Shown: positions 29,301-38,684 of the stretch, one piece after another
Layout of the letters: every line of letters starts with the position of its first letter
Numbering within the stretch: the stretch's first letter is position 1
Source of the DNA: a virus
Direction: 5' to 3' (one strand)
IMG/VR virus record: IMGVR_UViG_3300024261_000007
Span: 1-64,000 of that record
Length of the DNA stretch: 64,000 bases
Notes under the pieces: model-generated
What the model was told of the DNA's origin: nothing
What the model saw: only the letters and a program-made list of their open reading frames with translations
Databases searched by the model: none
Position numbers and translations under genes: made by a program

Positions 29301-29657
29301 TTTGAAAATTTTACTAACAGTAGCTTATATTACAATTCATATTACATCGAAAAAATAGAAAACAACGTTAACTTAAAAATCAGACTAAACAGCAACAATC
29401 AGCCTGACACCTTTAAGAATAATTTTTATAGTTCAACGAGAGAATTTTTTGACTTTTGTATAAATAAAGAGTGTGACACTATAGAAGAAATACTTGAAAG
29501 ATTTAGTGTATCTTTTTCTGTTAAAAACAAAAATAATGAAACAAGTTTCTTTACTTTGTATTATAATAATTTTTACAATAAAAAACAAAAATTTCTTGAT
29601 TATAATGTTTTAATTAACAGAGCATCTTTTAATATTAAAAGCAAGACTTTAGTTTAA
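26343..29657 (+). CDS. Unrecognised large virion protein, 1104 aa
   Basis: I do not recognise a family. The product is soluble-looking and very rich in Asn, Ser, Phe, Ile and Asp, with the compositional style of its large neighbours. The first 60 residues (YTISNDSSGQQKFNYYIPISLDL in outline, then KKIKLDFFDSS) look like a beta-rich opening. A few cysteines cluster toward the C-terminus (for example around CQDTRNLDLCFNL and INKECDTIEEIL), unlike the Cys-poor first half. Location within the uninterrupted tail block argues for a structural role. Confidence 0.55.
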   Translation: MYIVNNNQKINFNLNKNLIYTISNDSSGQQKFNYYIPISLDLRSLNKIKKIKLDFFDSSTFSNVFNNKLFNETSDFKSHKSNNDFALKFKEDIRKNIYPRYNNLLNINSQSLNRNESFISEEKVVDANNIRSFFSPTNNRSATIEELLDFQSSHLNEDTHLGAGQTTSENRSSMFFSFIYIFAVGASNSQLIYNNQVNKIRISFFDESNNLISKSIVESVDFNNIHNENNHINSNIYYYENFSGISENINLNFSSSVDIDNLNLDILGLEDLSTLNITSLQADIRSIETESSISQNYEYNSAVRQTNSIRINHQNERLDSFIDDLLYQYYFTENQNFEFDVRLSINFNENESLNERFSDSYNLIFVKSLKLNRNSSFFNTMISNNRHLRYLNEIISNISLDQECEKINNDILKVFITSNGSFVDTNVLKKIVVKEIKKNNVSIIQRIYTKPEPLFSNKANFIDKSLDNILNSGDNFSYYTDFNAKENNFSIKIGLDLETGDEAIENNFSSTNFVFSNTSSKKRNLEKFNKAFSRCLKIEEIEKNLQFNEEKDSFFNIKNISVRNINLLSEFAQQFGYLEENTVSLNVVNFLNNCIIALENETIVNALKFKNNKSNIFLFSDIFIEESIENTNQTYFNLRENFSGFVVNTEDLYLLNTLDNSRLLNSLFIDYYKNNDDNLRYSILLDTLRLNKNIIIENSIKIYIMPIPKIISQYKGLGIDDNDNPINLTTEQSTQISSGEDILIQNNITINTQIRKNLSLALEDFFYSSDISLNYSKYKSFKEILMKSFDEVNIIKYYDIFDFLIKSKVSGLTITKFKNTINLQDEFIRLGSNIEINVDSHFENFKTQYLEENLVNNFFDINLHCQEENIGFEYYLDFKENLYYNQNRINYFVTKELNFCQDTRNLDLCFNLNSLLEYSDYLEITKINPIIRSCPIIIMTNNSGVIEERISNNINQTEIYKNISYNGKDCIIYGHKFIVNDQRQGIFENFTNSSLYYNSYYIEKIENNVNLKIRLNSNNQPDTFKNNFYSSTREFFDFCINKECDTIEEILERFSVSFSVKNKNNETSFFTLYYNNFYNKKQKFLDYNVLINRASFNIKSKTLV

Positions 29658-29673
29658 TTTAAAAGGAAAAATA

Positions 29674-32600
29674 ATGAGCAGCGCAAATAACAATATTTTT
29701 AATCAAACTTTTGACAATGAATATACAGAAATTCAAAACATCATTAAAAAGCCTTCAGAAAATATAAGTGGCAACAAAGAAGTTGAGTTTTTAAGCTTAA
29801 TTGAGTCAAATGATAGTTTTATTGTGACTGTAGATGGATTTAATCAAGGTGTAGACTTTAGCATTAACTTAAATAACATTGAATACTCAGACTTAAACAA
29901 TACTTTTAAGAGACTAAGTCAAGATTTTAAATTTGTAAAATTAATGCATGATACTGTGTCTTTAGATGCAGCAAACTTTAAAGATTTAACAACTTTAATA
30001 GAGCATGCTGTTTTAGATAAAAAGCAAAATATTTTTGAAAACAGTTATTCAAAAAAAATATTGGAATATTATAATGAAAACAGTAATATTACAGATTTTG
30101 GTTTTACTACAAAAAACTTTTTAAATAAATTTAACAATATTTCTTACAATAATATTCAAAAACAAAACAAACCTTCTTTTCAAATTTTATTAAATAGTAG
30201 CCAAGATAATGAAAATGATTATGACGACGTAAATTCTTTAATTGCACAAGAGTTTTTTCATTCTCGAGGCAGAAGTTCTACAGTCTTAAAAGAAGCTTTG
30301 CTAGTTGATTATTCAAACTTGTCAATTCAAGATGATGAAAAATCTTTTACAAAACTTACTAAAGAAACTAACTCTGATTCTATTGTTCAAAGTTTTATAA
30401 ATTTTTCTCGAACTTTATACGCAATGTCGCATAAGTCTTATTTATTTAATTCATCATCATCTTATAATATTCAGCATCAATACTTAGACTATAGTTTAGA
30501 AAATTTAGATTTAATAAACTTAATTCCTGACTTTTACAGTTATGGAAATAACGGCTTAAATATATTTAACTATATTAACACAAAAAACAAAAGCTTTAAT
30601 TACAAAAACTATTTTAGAAAAAATAAAATACAGAATTACTCGTCAAACAAAAGTATTTTGCAAAAACCCAGAAACATTACGAATGACTTTAATAAAAATA
30701 GTAGTATGGTATACTTTATACCTAGTTCTAACTTAAACTTATTTGTAACAAATCAAATGGTTGATAGCTTGAGTTTAAGACTTGTATACCCACAAGATAA
30801 AATCAATTCTGCGCAAAGTAACCTTAAAAATTTTGAAGAATTATCTGGTGGGACCAGGAATAATGATACAGGAAATCAAAATATAATGCCTCCATGGTAT
30901 AAAAACTATGGATTTAAAATCTTAAACGAATTTAACAAATGTTTGACAGGATCCTTTTTTGACGTTAATTTAGATAGCGCATGTAAAAGTAAAGAGGATT
31001 TAAATATTTGGATTTTCTTTTTTAATTCATTGTACAAGAATTCACTTGATTTACAGGACGTTACTGCTAATGCTTCACCTCACAATTTAAGTTCAGCCGC
31101 ACTTCTTTTTTATGATACTGGTGTTATGGGTGATTTTGATGCACGACCAAATTTTGAAACAGTTAAAAATAAAATAGAAAATTCTGGTAATGAAAGTTTA
31201 ATGAATCCAAATGATGTTAGACCAGGTTTTGTTTATAATTATTTTAATTTTAAAGATCAAGGTCAAATATATTTAAAAGATCAACCTATTGTTAACTATG
31301 ATGGATTACAAGCTTCTAATAATGAATCTTTTAGCTTAGATTATAATACCGATTTTAAAGAAATTGATTTCAAACAAGACATTGATTTGCTAATAAAGAA
31401 AACAAAATTAAAAATTTTAGAAAATAAAAATATCAGCACGAAAATTTTTGACGAAATTATTGAAAACATAAAAAATTCTGATCACAATTCAATTTTGTTG
31501 TCTTATTGTGATACAGACGTAGATAAAAAGTCAGCTATAAATAAGAATAACCAGCTTTTTAAATTAATGTTTACAGAAGATGTATCTGAAATTGATGGTA
31601 TTGATAATAATTTTTATAGTCATATTGATCTCTTAGGTGATTTAAAAATTGCTGGAAAAAAATATTTAGGTTATTCTGAACTAAAAAATGAAAACAAAGA
31701 AGTCAGAAAAGAAGAAAAGAAAGTAAAAGAAAATCTAGTTAAATTTATTAATAACTATTACAGTGACAATATATTTTTTTCAAGCACAACTTTTTTTGAC
31801 TTTGTAATGAGTTCTATAATAAACGATAAAACATACTTTAATCTAAACTTAGGCGATGTAATACAAAGCAAAAAATCTTACGACTTTACAGATGTATTAA
31901 ATTGTCAAGCTTTATACTTTAATTATATTTTAAATGAAGATTCTAATGAAAATGCTTTAGAGCTAATAATTAAGAGATTTATTGAAAAAGCAATTCAAAT
32001 TGATAATGTATCAAGCGATATTATTAAAAATAGTTTAAACAATAAATTTTATTCTTATGACAACTCATCTTTGAGTATTGACGACTATGATGACGGTAAT
32101 AAAGAATCTTTAATTCAATATCAAAAAGATATTATTGACACTTCAGATAATCTTAAAATTATTAAAAACTCAGTTTTTTCTTTAGACAATATTAAAGATT
32201 TAAGTAGTTCATCACAGTATAAATTTATTAGTAATATTCGGACTGTTGATTATGCAAATACAACAAGCAATGTAGAAAACAACATTAATAACTCAAATAG
32301 ATCAGCAAGAGTTGAAAATATATTTAATAGTCTAACGCAGCCAGAAAATAATAATATAATAAACAAAAAGTTTGGGATAACAGCCAATATAGCTTGTAAT
32401 TTTTATCCAGGACATATGCTTTTTTATGGATTTAGATCTTTCTCAAGATTTGATAAAGACGGGGAAGTAATTTATGAAAAAACGATACATAACAAAATAA
32501 AAAGTGTACCAAACACAGATGACAAGAAATTTTTCATTGATAAAGAAAGAAACTTTAACATCGAGAAAGAAAGAAATATAAAATTAAAATTATCAGCTTA

Positions 32601-34746
32601 TTTATGTAAAGGTGACAATCAAAGATTTAAAGACCACGTTAAAAACTTAAGAAGTGTATTAATTGAAGATATATTTGACTATGCTTCATGTAATGAAAAA
32701 ACAATATTTAATAAAATAATACAAACAATTCAATTGTATTTACGTCAAGTTTTACCTAACTATTCCTCGAACGAGTTTAATTCTTTTGAAGAAATTAAAA
32801 AATACGTTGAAAGTAATAAGTCAATTTACTCTGAAATTTTAATTATTGTTAAAACCTTTGCAAAAATTTTTCTTCCTGTGTTTTATAGACATCAAAGACA
32901 TTCTTGTATACAAGTATTTAAATCTTTACCTGTCGAAAACCTTCAAGAAGATGATCTACCATATATTTGTGGTGGCAAAAACATGAATTCTTTTATATTC
33001 GGTAGAGTCGGTAAACATAACAATATTGACTCAAGTGTATTAAGATTTTATAATAAGAGAAAAAAAATTAATTTTACACTATCAGGTCAAAATTTATATA
33101 ATAAATTAATATCTGATATTATTAGAGTTAGAGATAATTTCTTACAAAACAATCTTGATATTTCTGATATTAAATTACACCAGGACAGCTATTTGTTAGA
33201 TACTGATCTTGTGCGCTCTATCAGTAGTGAGATTGACACGAAAGATATTTGGGTTACACCTTTTTCTAATCAGTTAAGAGTTGTCTATAATTCACTATAT
33301 AAATCAGATTTAATCCAGGTTTTAAATCTGGACGTAATTATTGGCTATTTAAGGACGCAAGAAAAAATAATAACTGGTGACACTTCAGAAACTTTTACAA
33401 GTTCTTTTTTTGAAAGTATTAAAAACAAAACAAACGAAAAATTTGCTAAATCAATAGAAAAAAACTTTTACAAAGACGTTTACATGCACTTATTTATTAA
33501 AAAAGCTAAAAACGCAGAAAACAGATCAAAAAGCACTTTAAATAGAATTAATTCAATATTGGAAAACACTGGAAATATTGATATTTATCAAAATTTAGAT
33601 ATATTTGATAATAATAGAGTATTTATCAACCAAAAACTTAATAATTTAAACAATGTAAACTCGCAAGAATATGGTTTAGACTATATTTTTAATAGTAATA
33701 GCAATTCTCATAATAAACTATTAAACAAAAACATATTAAGTTTAGGGTTACACAAAGATATAATAAAAAATAAAAGTTCAGACTTTATAGTAAAAGTAGA
33801 AGTAAATATTGTAGATATAGAAAACTTAAATCATGTTTATGTTCCTAAAATATATCTGTTTTCTTCTTCGATAAGCTCCGGTAATGACGTATTAAAAGAC
33901 GAAGAAAGCTATTCACCTAACAGCTTAATCTATTATGATAAAACTTTTAATACAAAGAATATAAAAAGTAGAATTATTGAATTTAACATTGAAGATAAAT
34001 ATTTGCCTATAGAAACTATAGGTGACACAAATGATATTTTAGATTTAAGCACTGATCGTGGTGACTTTTTATTTCAACAGATTAACAATATTTCGAAATA
34101 TTATAGCAATGTCTATGATACAATAACTAAGACAGATGAAAATATAATTAGCAGTTTACAGACATATTCTTACTTAAATAATCATATATTAAATTCTCAT
34201 TTAATGACAAAGTACTTAGAAAATTCATCTTTTTCATTGACAAACTATAATGTTCCAGACTTAAACAAGATTAATGTATACAATAGAAGTTATGTTGACA
34301 TTGTCAATCAAATTGACAAAAAAGACTTTTTAAAAGAATTTAATATTGAAAAAAGCAAATTTATAAATTCTCTTTCTTTCAATCAAGAAAGAGAATTTTT
34401 TGAAATAGTAGATGATAATAATAATACAAAAGCTGTCAATTTCTTAAACAATATACAAAGTCTAACAAACAAAAGTATTCTTCATGATACTGATGAATAT
34501 TTTTGCATATATCATATAAGCGTCGATCCTAACGATATGAACTATTTTATAATAGATGAATCTGCAATTGATCATGGTAACGATTTGTTGGTTGACATTA
34601 GTGATTTAGATAATATTTTTATTAATTCATTTATGAAAGATAAGTATGATCAACTAAGATCAATTAATGATTGTGGTCATTGTTACTATAGAAATAGAAA
34701 AAAAGTAAAAAACTATAAAATAATTATCAAAACTGAGGTTTTATAA
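29674..34746 (+). CDS. Unrecognised giant virion protein, 1690 aa
   Basis: This 5.07-kb gene has a clear AAAGGAAA ribosome-binding site and an uninterrupted frame. The product has no membrane segment and the same Asn/Ser/Asp/Phe-rich composition as the other large proteins here. There is a more helical, basic middle part (about residues 940-1210, for example KERNFNIEKERNIKLKLSAYL and LPVFYRHQRHSC). I see no catalytic motif. Its stop touches the ATG of the next gene, so the 1690- and 524-aa proteins are probably made in a fixed ratio and may interact. Confidence 0.55.
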   Translation: MSSANNNIFNQTFDNEYTEIQNIIKKPSENISGNKEVEFLSLIESNDSFIVTVDGFNQGVDFSINLNNIEYSDLNNTFKRLSQDFKFVKLMHDTVSLDAANFKDLTTLIEHAVLDKKQNIFENSYSKKILEYYNENSNITDFGFTTKNFLNKFNNISYNNIQKQNKPSFQILLNSSQDNENDYDDVNSLIAQEFFHSRGRSSTVLKEALLVDYSNLSIQDDEKSFTKLTKETNSDSIVQSFINFSRTLYAMSHKSYLFNSSSSYNIQHQYLDYSLENLDLINLIPDFYSYGNNGLNIFNYINTKNKSFNYKNYFRKNKIQNYSSNKSILQKPRNITNDFNKNSSMVYFIPSSNLNLFVTNQMVDSLSLRLVYPQDKINSAQSNLKNFEELSGGTRNNDTGNQNIMPPWYKNYGFKILNEFNKCLTGSFFDVNLDSACKSKEDLNIWIFFFNSLYKNSLDLQDVTANASPHNLSSAALLFYDTGVMGDFDARPNFETVKNKIENSGNESLMNPNDVRPGFVYNYFNFKDQGQIYLKDQPIVNYDGLQASNNESFSLDYNTDFKEIDFKQDIDLLIKKTKLKILENKNISTKIFDEIIENIKNSDHNSILLSYCDTDVDKKSAINKNNQLFKLMFTEDVSEIDGIDNNFYSHIDLLGDLKIAGKKYLGYSELKNENKEVRKEEKKVKENLVKFINNYYSDNIFFSSTTFFDFVMSSIINDKTYFNLNLGDVIQSKKSYDFTDVLNCQALYFNYILNEDSNENALELIIKRFIEKAIQIDNVSSDIIKNSLNNKFYSYDNSSLSIDDYDDGNKESLIQYQKDIIDTSDNLKIIKNSVFSLDNIKDLSSSSQYKFISNIRTVDYANTTSNVENNINNSNRSARVENIFNSLTQPENNNIINKKFGITANIACNFYPGHMLFYGFRSFSRFDKDGEVIYEKTIHNKIKSVPNTDDKKFFIDKERNFNIEKERNIKLKLSAYLCKGDNQRFKDHVKNLRSVLIEDIFDYASCNEKTIFNKIIQTIQLYLRQVLPNYSSNEFNSFEEIKKYVESNKSIYSEILIIVKTFAKIFLPVFYRHQRHSCIQVFKSLPVENLQEDDLPYICGGKNMNSFIFGRVGKHNNIDSSVLRFYNKRKKINFTLSGQNLYNKLISDIIRVRDNFLQNNLDISDIKLHQDSYLLDTDLVRSISSEIDTKDIWVTPFSNQLRVVYNSLYKSDLIQVLNLDVIIGYLRTQEKIITGDTSETFTSSFFESIKNKTNEKFAKSIEKNFYKDVYMHLFIKKAKNAENRSKSTLNRINSILENTGNIDIYQNLDIFDNNRVFINQKLNNLNNVNSQEYGLDYIFNSNSNSHNKLLNKNILSLGLHKDIIKNKSSDFIVKVEVNIVDIENLNHVYVPKIYLFSSSISSGNDVLKDEESYSPNSLIYYDKTFNTKNIKSRIIEFNIEDKYLPIETIGDTNDILDLSTDRGDFLFQQINNISKYYSNVYDTITKTDENIISSLQTYSYLNNHILNSHLMTKYLENSSFSLTNYNVPDLNKINVYNRSYVDIVNQIDKKDFLKEFNIEKSKFINSLSFNQEREFFEIVDDNNNTKAVNFLNNIQSLTNKSILHDTDEYFCIYHISVDPNDMNYFIIDESAIDHGNDLLVDISDLDNIFINSFMKDKYDQLRSINDCGHCYYRNRKKVKNYKIIIKTEVL

Positions 34747-36321
34747 ATGAATGACTTTGTAATAAATACACTCCCAGATATTAGCTGTAATATTTCAAAT
34801 AAATTTGTGTATAATTTTTTCAATCCAAATGAAGATATCATAGACGACAATATAATAAACATAAATACAGAAGAATTTTCTAATATAGAACGATATGTTG
34901 ATATTAATATTTTATACAAAAACAATATTAACTGTGTTACTTTACAAAGTTTTTTAGACACTGATGTGCTTGACAAACTAAGAGGTCTGGACAAATCAGA
35001 AATAAATAGAGACTTGCTGGAAAAAATAATTAACTTTAACAACAAAAAAGTTGTTTCGATTAATATGTCACCTAAAAAAGAAGAAATATTATTAGAAGAG
35101 ATAACTAATAAAAACTTAACTTTTTCTGAGTATTCTATTTTTTTTGAACAAATGAAAAATAATAAAAAAATACACATTAGTCCAGAAAATAAAAAATATT
35201 TTATAAGTGCTAATAACAAAACTCCTTTTTTAGAAAGCTTTAAAAAAATATTAAATCAAAACAACTTTGACTTTTTAAAAAATTATAATTCTAAAAACTT
35301 GCCTAAGCAAGAACACTCTTCTTTTACAAGATTTACAAACAATATAAAAAATCATTACTGTATGGTTGGTTTTTTATTAGAAAAATATAGTGTAAACGAG
35401 GATGACAAACTTAATTATAAAAGTTGTGTCTTTCTTTATAATAGAATACTGGACAACATATCTTCTAATTCAGAAAACTCTGAGTTTATTTCTACAGAAG
35501 TCATTAGTTTAAAGGATCAGGCTGTAAAATATGGTTCAACATACAAATATTATTTAACACCCATTTATTTGATAAATTTACCCCAACCAAAAGATTATTA
35601 TTACACTGACTTTTATTTCTGTAGAGATACTGCTATTAGTGAAGAAAAAGTAGTTTGTAAGGAATATGAAAGACCACATTCAACTTCTTTTATAAAATTC
35701 AAGTATTTACAAAACAAATTTTTAATGATTGATTGGGCAAAACCTGTCAATACACAAGGTGATATTTTTGGATATCAAATATTTAAAAGAGATACAATAG
35801 ATGAACCTTTTAAATTAGTTAAACAAATAGAATTTTTACCCAATGAGAGACAATTTAAAAGAAACGAAAATATTGATGTTACAACTGATGTTTCTTCTTT
35901 TGTCAATCATGTTACTACTTTTATTGATAAAGAATACGACAAAAACAAGATACAGATATATACAATATGCACCTTAGACGCTCGAGGCTACTCGTCAAAT
36001 TATTCACAACAATATGCAATATATTATAATTTTAATAAAAAAAATATAAGTATAGATCTAATAAGTCCTGAAGGTGCTCCTTTAAATTTGCCTAATTTAC
36101 TTATTCCAAGAAAAACAAAATTGTTAAATGAAAATAAGTCTATTGTAGAAGAAATATGTTTTGAATCAGGAGTTAGTAAAATTTCTGTTTACTTAACGCC
36201 TGATCTTATTAATATTTTAGATGACTCGAGTTCAAGAAATATATTAAGCGATATTTACAAATTTAATATATTTAGTTTAGATAAAAACATAAATCATATA
36301 AGCAATATAAGAATTACATAA
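34747..36321 (+). CDS. Virion protein with fibronectin-III-like domain, 524 aa
   Basis: About residues 328-428 read as one fibronectin-III-like sandwich: LMIDWAKPVNTQGDIFGYQIFKR, a hydrophobic KQIEFLPNER segment, and IQIYTICTLDARGYSSNYSQ, where the Trp, the Gly-Tyr strand and the final Ser-rich turn are in the usual places. FnIII and related Ig-like domains are frequent on phage tails and are thought to help adhesion. The N-terminal 320 residues are unassigned. The gene starts directly at the stop of the 1690-aa gene. Confidence 0.5.
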   Translation: MNDFVINTLPDISCNISNKFVYNFFNPNEDIIDDNIININTEEFSNIERYVDINILYKNNINCVTLQSFLDTDVLDKLRGLDKSEINRDLLEKIINFNNKKVVSINMSPKKEEILLEEITNKNLTFSEYSIFFEQMKNNKKIHISPENKKYFISANNKTPFLESFKKILNQNNFDFLKNYNSKNLPKQEHSSFTRFTNNIKNHYCMVGFLLEKYSVNEDDKLNYKSCVFLYNRILDNISSNSENSEFISTEVISLKDQAVKYGSTYKYYLTPIYLINLPQPKDYYYTDFYFCRDTAISEEKVVCKEYERPHSTSFIKFKYLQNKFLMIDWAKPVNTQGDIFGYQIFKRDTIDEPFKLVKQIEFLPNERQFKRNENIDVTTDVSSFVNHVTTFIDKEYDKNKIQIYTICTLDARGYSSNYSQQYAIYYNFNKKNISIDLISPEGAPLNLPNLLIPRKTKLLNENKSIVEEICFESGVSKISVYLTPDLINILDDSSSRNILSDIYKFNIFSLDKNINHISNIRIT

Positions 36322-36348
36322 TTATTAGTTCAAGAAAGGACGTTTTAG

Positions 36349-37104
36349 ATGGGCTTTTTAAATCATGCAACAAACAATATAATAATTGACGCCGTTTTAA
36401 CAGAAAGAGGTCGAGAGTTACTAGCAAAAAATGATGGTTCATTTAATATTACATCGTTTAGTTTTGGCGACGACGAAGTTGATTATTCAATTATATCAAG
36501 ATATGGTCTTCCAATTGGAAAAGAAAAAATTGAAAAAAACACACCAATCTTTGAAGCAAACCCAAATGAAAATATTGCGATAAAGCACCCACTTATTACT
36601 TTTACAAATTCACTTACAAGTTTAGAAAATATTCCGACTCTAAAAAGAGTAGACACTACAGGTAACGTAAATAGCAACATATCTTTATTCGATACAAGAA
36701 TAAACGACAATGATTCTACTTCAATTCAATACACTATCGAAATTAGAAATAATGTACCTAGCCTTGAAGGTGCTCAAATTTTAAATGAAAACATTACTGA
36801 TAATAGAATTTATGTTAAATTGCATAGTGACTTATTAAGCATCGTTAATAACACACCTTTAGATTCAGACTTAAATAATATTGCAACTTATTCTATTCCC
36901 ACGTCAACAGTTTCAAGTGGCGAATGGGCAAATCAAATAACAGCTTCATTTACCATTAATTCAAATGGAATAGTTAGTGCTTCAGATTTTACAAAATATT
37001 CATCTCTATCAAATAGCAGTGTAATAAACACTTCAGTTCAGGTAATAGGATCATCTTCAGGTGCATCTTTAATAATTCCTGTTTCAATAACAAGACAAGC
37101 TTAA
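36349..37104 (+). CDS. Conserved phage virion protein with TERGR-type N-terminus, 251 aa
   Basis: The product begins GFLNHATNNIIIDAVLTERG, then RELLAKNDGSFNITSFSFGDDEVDYSII. I recognise this opening from a conserved but unnamed structural family of marine and other tailed phages, usually encoded near baseplate and fibre genes. The C-terminal half is Ser/Thr/Ile-rich and beta-like and could be an Ig-type domain (VSIPVSITRQA ending). A good AAAGGA site lies 9-12 nt before the ATG. It shares the N-terminal layout with the 366-aa protein at 25227. Confidence 0.65.
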   Translation: MGFLNHATNNIIIDAVLTERGRELLAKNDGSFNITSFSFGDDEVDYSIISRYGLPIGKEKIEKNTPIFEANPNENIAIKHPLITFTNSLTSLENIPTLKRVDTTGNVNSNISLFDTRINDNDSTSIQYTIEIRNNVPSLEGAQILNENITDNRIYVKLHSDLLSIVNNTPLDSDLNNIATYSIPTSTVSSGEWANQITASFTINSNGIVSASDFTKYSSLSNSSVINTSVQVIGSSSGASLIIPVSITRQA

Positions 37105-37119
37105 AAGAAAGATTATAAA

Positions 37120-38676
37120 ATGGCAGTAGACTTAACAGGATCATACGTTTCTATAAATCCAAGTAATATTAGCACAGAAAAAACATCAGTACAACAGCTT
37201 GTTGATATTGTTCAGACTGATATTGCGAGTGTAAATACAAATACTAGAAAATCTTATGAAGTTTTTACTAGCGGAAATATTGATAGTACACAAAGTATTA
37301 GTAGCTCTTTATTTCAAACAGTTTATGATCAAGACTTTTCTCTAGGCACAGCAAATTCTTTATTTGATATATCTGTTGGTTCTTTGGGCGAGTTTGATTT
37401 AGATAACAACTCTGTTGTGGTTAACACATTAAATTTACCGCTTAATGACGGAAAAATTAATACTACAAGTATTCCATCAGCAACGATGCTTAGAGAAAAA
37501 ATTCACATTTACAAGCAGTTTGCACAAAATTTATTAGGTGATTCTAGTAAATCTTTTTTTACACCTCATTCTGCGACTGTAGAAGAAGCTGATGCTACTG
37601 AGATTTCTGCTAATCCTGGAACTTATAGTAAAAAAATTAGAGGTGCCATTTTTATTTGTTTTAAAAGGCTTTTTACAAGGGACAATATCTATAAAGGGTC
37701 TTTTGGTCTAAGAATTAGAAAAAATGCATCAACTTTAATTTCTGGAGGAGGTTTAGCAATATCAAATATTAACGATGAGGTTCTTGCAAATGATGTTAAT
37801 CCAGCAGCTGCAAACACAGTAATCTATGATGATCGATTAGTTGCAACAGGTCTTGGGATTAGTCCTGTTGCAGGTGAAGTTTCAACATTATCAGATGCTT
37901 CGAACAACTATGTTGGATTAATATTTTATGACAGTGGAATTATAGTATTAGATGTTGAAAGAGCTTTCAACCCGCAACAAATAATTAGAGGGTTAATTAC
38001 AACTACTAGACAAGGTGATTCAACAAATGAATTAGACGGACCTTTTTGGTATTCAGGAATTGAAGATGCTCAAGGTGATAATTTTTATTACCCAGTATAT
38101 ACTACAGATAGAGAAGGTACTTATAATACACTTAACTTTACTGCTGATGGTGTAGTATTGTATCATGAACATGGAACTCTTGAAGTAACTGATATTCAGC
38201 CTTCTGAGAATGATTTAACTCATGGTCTTTTAACTGAGTATAGTGTCGCAAATCAAAATTTCTATACAGACGCAAGTATACTTGAAATAGACGGAACATC
38301 TATTCATGAGGGGAGTTTATATCCTAGCTTATGGACAAAAGGAACTATTGATGATGTAATTGATCATATATGTACAACAAGGTTTGATAGAGGCCAAAGA
38401 TCAGCAATTACATTTAGAAATGAAACTATAATTAATTCTTCATTAATATTTTGTAGAGCATCACACAATCAGTTTAACTATTCTACTAATCCAACTTATA
38501 CAGATTCAGACAGTAGAATAATTGCTAAAACCACAGACAATAGAACTTTTACGTACGTTACAACAATTGGATTATATGATGCAGAAGGTTTTTTGCTTGC
38601 TGTTGCTAAAACTTCAAGACCTATAGAAAAAAATCCATCAACTGATCTCTCTATCAGAATAAGACTTGATTATTAA
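37120..38676 (+). CDS. Conserved phage virion protein, 518 aa
   Basis: This protein has features I know from unnamed structural proteins of large tailed phages: FTRDNIYKGSFGLRIR, YVGLIFYDSGIIVLDVERAF, FCRASHNQFNYSTNPTY, and the ending TYVTTIGLYDAEGFLLAVAK followed by TSRPIEK and IRIRLDY. The C-terminal block is shared with the next protein (979 aa), which ends in the same order of motifs. The composition is more balanced than that of the giant neighbours. It lies 15 nt after the 251-aa gene and 8 nt before the 979-aa gene. A tail or appendage component is likely; the exact role is unknown. Confidence 0.65.
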   Translation: MAVDLTGSYVSINPSNISTEKTSVQQLVDIVQTDIASVNTNTRKSYEVFTSGNIDSTQSISSSLFQTVYDQDFSLGTANSLFDISVGSLGEFDLDNNSVVVNTLNLPLNDGKINTTSIPSATMLREKIHIYKQFAQNLLGDSSKSFFTPHSATVEEADATEISANPGTYSKKIRGAIFICFKRLFTRDNIYKGSFGLRIRKNASTLISGGGLAISNINDEVLANDVNPAAANTVIYDDRLVATGLGISPVAGEVSTLSDASNNYVGLIFYDSGIIVLDVERAFNPQQIIRGLITTTRQGDSTNELDGPFWYSGIEDAQGDNFYYPVYTTDREGTYNTLNFTADGVVLYHEHGTLEVTDIQPSENDLTHGLLTEYSVANQNFYTDASILEIDGTSIHEGSLYPSLWTKGTIDDVIDHICTTRFDRGQRSAITFRNETIINSSLIFCRASHNQFNYSTNPTYTDSDSRIIAKTTDNRTFTYVTTIGLYDAEGFLLAVAKTSRPIEKNPSTDLSIRIRLDY

Positions 38677-38684
38677 GAAAAAAC

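Noticed and set aside
34713-35219. Minus-strand open frame of 168 codons across a gene border
   Set aside because: Hydrophobic run of Leu, Phe, Ile and Ser typical of antisense to AT-rich Asn/Lys/Glu codons; no start signals.
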